Origin: Syngnathus acus
Lineage: Eukaryota; Chordata; Actinopteri; Syngnathiformes; Syngnathidae
NCBI RefSeq assembly: GCF_901709675.1
Contig: NC_051101.1
Coordinates: 3,661,501-3,725,500, forward strand
Length of the DNA stretch: 64,000 bases
Reading direction: 5' to 3'
This document shows, piece by piece, positions 62,610 to 64,000 of the stretch (position 1 is its first letter; the number at the start of each line of letters is the position of its first letter). The notes under the pieces were generated by a model. That model saw only the letters and a list, made by a program, of their open reading frames with translations, had not been told where the DNA came from and did no database searches. A program made the position numbers and the translations under genes.

Positions 62610-63125
62610 ATAGAGACCTTAAATCCCTCAAAAACTCCACAGTTAAAAATAAGAATAACCTAAATCTCCCCCAAAAGTTATACAAGTTGAAATAAGATGA
62701 GTAAGAACCCCTAAAAAGGTGATGAATAAAAAAACAAAAAGACAAACTTAAATCTCCCAAATATTGTGCAAATTGAAATTGAACTTAACCCGATCTAAAG
62801 TTGAAAAAGAACAACAAAAAAACTTTTGTAAATCTCCTAAAGGGTGAAAAAGAAACATAATTTAACCATAATTCTCTCCAAAGTTGCACAGATGAAAATT
62901 AAACAACTCTAAATACCCCAAAAGGTACACAAGTTAAATCGACACTAACATAAATCCTTCTAAAATCCTTCAAAATAAACATAAGATTACTTTAAATCCC
63001 CAACTCTGCCATAAATCCCCCCAAAGGTTGCATAGATAAAACGACGACAGTAAAAATCCCCGCATGGTTGCACAGCTAAAACAAGCACTGTAAATCCCCA
63101 TAAAGTTGCAATAAATCTCGCATCT
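62610..63125. repeat. Degenerate TAAATCCCCCAAAGTTGCAC minisatellite, array 1
   Basis: Units resembling TAAATC(C/T)CCCAAAGTTGCACA followed by AGTTAAAAN(A/C)AACAC recur about every 40-65 bp (near 62680, 62752, 62830, 62875, 62912, 62952, 63013, 63052, 63092). It consists of about ten diverged copies. Confidence 0.7.
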
Positions 63126-63204
63126 GGTTTGTGCACTATTGGCCTGATTCCCCACGCAATTTGTATTTTCATGATGCCGCTGTCAAGATTTCATAAATCT
63201 TCTT

Positions 63205-63300
63205 TAAGGCCCAATTGATCGCCCAAAATAGGGGCACCTTTGGTCTTGAGGAGACTTCATAACGTCACTCACACTTTAAGAAGTATCCTTCATCCCGTAG
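63205..63300. repeat. Duplicated block, copy 2, with CRE-like site
   Basis: AATTGATCGCCCAAAATAGG, then TTGAGGAGACTTCATAACGT and CACTCACACTTTAAGAAGTA, correspond to copy 1 at 62.44-62.52 kb with few changes. Confidence 0.75.
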
Positions 63301-63724
63301 GAGTACACGCTGGGCCCTTAGCATGCAGGCCTCGGGAGGTGTGCGTAGGTTGGCAGGCAACGAGCAAGCGAGCGGCGGGCTTCTCATGAGACTCTCGCTA
63401 GTCTACAATGTCAGTCAGGCAGCCGGCGGGAATCAGCCAACGTGTCACGCGGGTTAAATGCTAGCGAGTGCGCCGTGTATATATCTCCCGCATCAGCTGT
63501 CACCAGGAGCCAGACACAGATACAGATTAAAGCAGCCATGCTCTCTTTATCCTAGCAAAAAGAAAAAAATCTTGGGTGGCGTTGGGAATCTGAAGGCTAC
63601 TTGAAATCGCTGTAGTTGGGATTTCCCAAGAGCCTGGCTCCACTGCTCTTCTTCCTGGATTCCCCAGCACAAATTTATGTCAAGGACCTTGTACAAATGA
63701 GACCACACCAATTGCACAGATTGT

Positions 63725-64000
63725 AATAAAACCTAATCTAAAATAAAATGACTGTGAATCCTCCAAAAAATCTTCCCAAAGTCTCAAAAAGTCTTCCACA
63801 AATTCCCCAGAGTTGCGTATGTTGAAATGCGACAAACGTCAAACCTTAAACAGCAAGAAGATGACCAATAATCCCCCAAAATTGCTCAGTGTAAAAATTA
63901 GTCTGCTGCAAATCCCTCAAAAGTAATGTGGTATAAAAATGAGTCCGATGTAAATCCTTGAAAATGTATTGAATTTAAAATTTGAATAGTGTAAATCTCC
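63725..64000. repeat. Degenerate minisatellite, array 2, running off the window
   Basis: Units such as GTGAATCCTCCAAAAAATCT, AATAATCCCCCAAAATTGCTC, CTGCAAATCCCTCAAAAGTA and ATGTAAATCCTTGAAAATGT continue to the last base. They belong to the same family as array 1 at 62.6-63.1 kb. Confidence 0.65.

Overview
The window is nuclear DNA from a ray-finned fish, most likely an acanthomorph teleost. The evidence is a spliced usf2 gene followed in the same orientation by a type-1 hepcidin (hamp). This repeats the USF2-HAMP order known from mammals, and the hepcidin has the QSHLS N-terminus of fish iron-regulatory hepcidins. The rest is typical teleost non-coding DNA: tRNA-derived SINEs, fold-back MITEs, hAT-like MITEs, long CA and TAGA microsatellites and degenerate minisatellites. 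Most open frames here are chance frames.

Layout. (1) 1-10.8 kb: usf2, plus strand, ten coding exons that join in frame to 276 codons, then a 3' UTR. Nine exons are ordinary. The sixth is odd: the usual exon of about 88 nt has shrunk to a predicted 10-nt microexon (5283-5292) ending at a newly formed perfect GTGAGT donor. The rest of the old exon lies beside it as a frameshifted relic. The 10 nt keep the reading frame but remove nearly all of the USF-specific region. (2) 10.8-15.0 kb: intergenic, with one hAT-like MITE and AT-rich sequence. (3) 15.03-16.27 kb: hamp, with TATA-like box, two coding exons, 91 codons and poly(A) signal. The usual second intron is missing. (4) 16.3-30.1 kb: intergenic, with one full SINE, one 412-bp MITE, a minisatellite of about 103 bp and one orphan exon-like segment. 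(5) 30.1-30.7 kb: GC-rich promoter-like region and first coding exon of a secreted or type I membrane protein, family not identified. (6) 30.7-64.0 kb: apparently the first intron of that gene or the region beyond it. No further exon could be supported. It holds several families of degenerate tandem repeats, MITEs and microsatellites.

Functional links. USF proteins bind CACGTG/CACATG E-boxes, and such sites occur in the usf2 5' region and introns and next to a GGCGCC (BMP-response type) motif in the hamp leader. Mammalian hepcidin is reported to be controlled by USF factors and by BMP/SMAD signalling, so the pair may be linked in regulation as well as in position. That link is inference.
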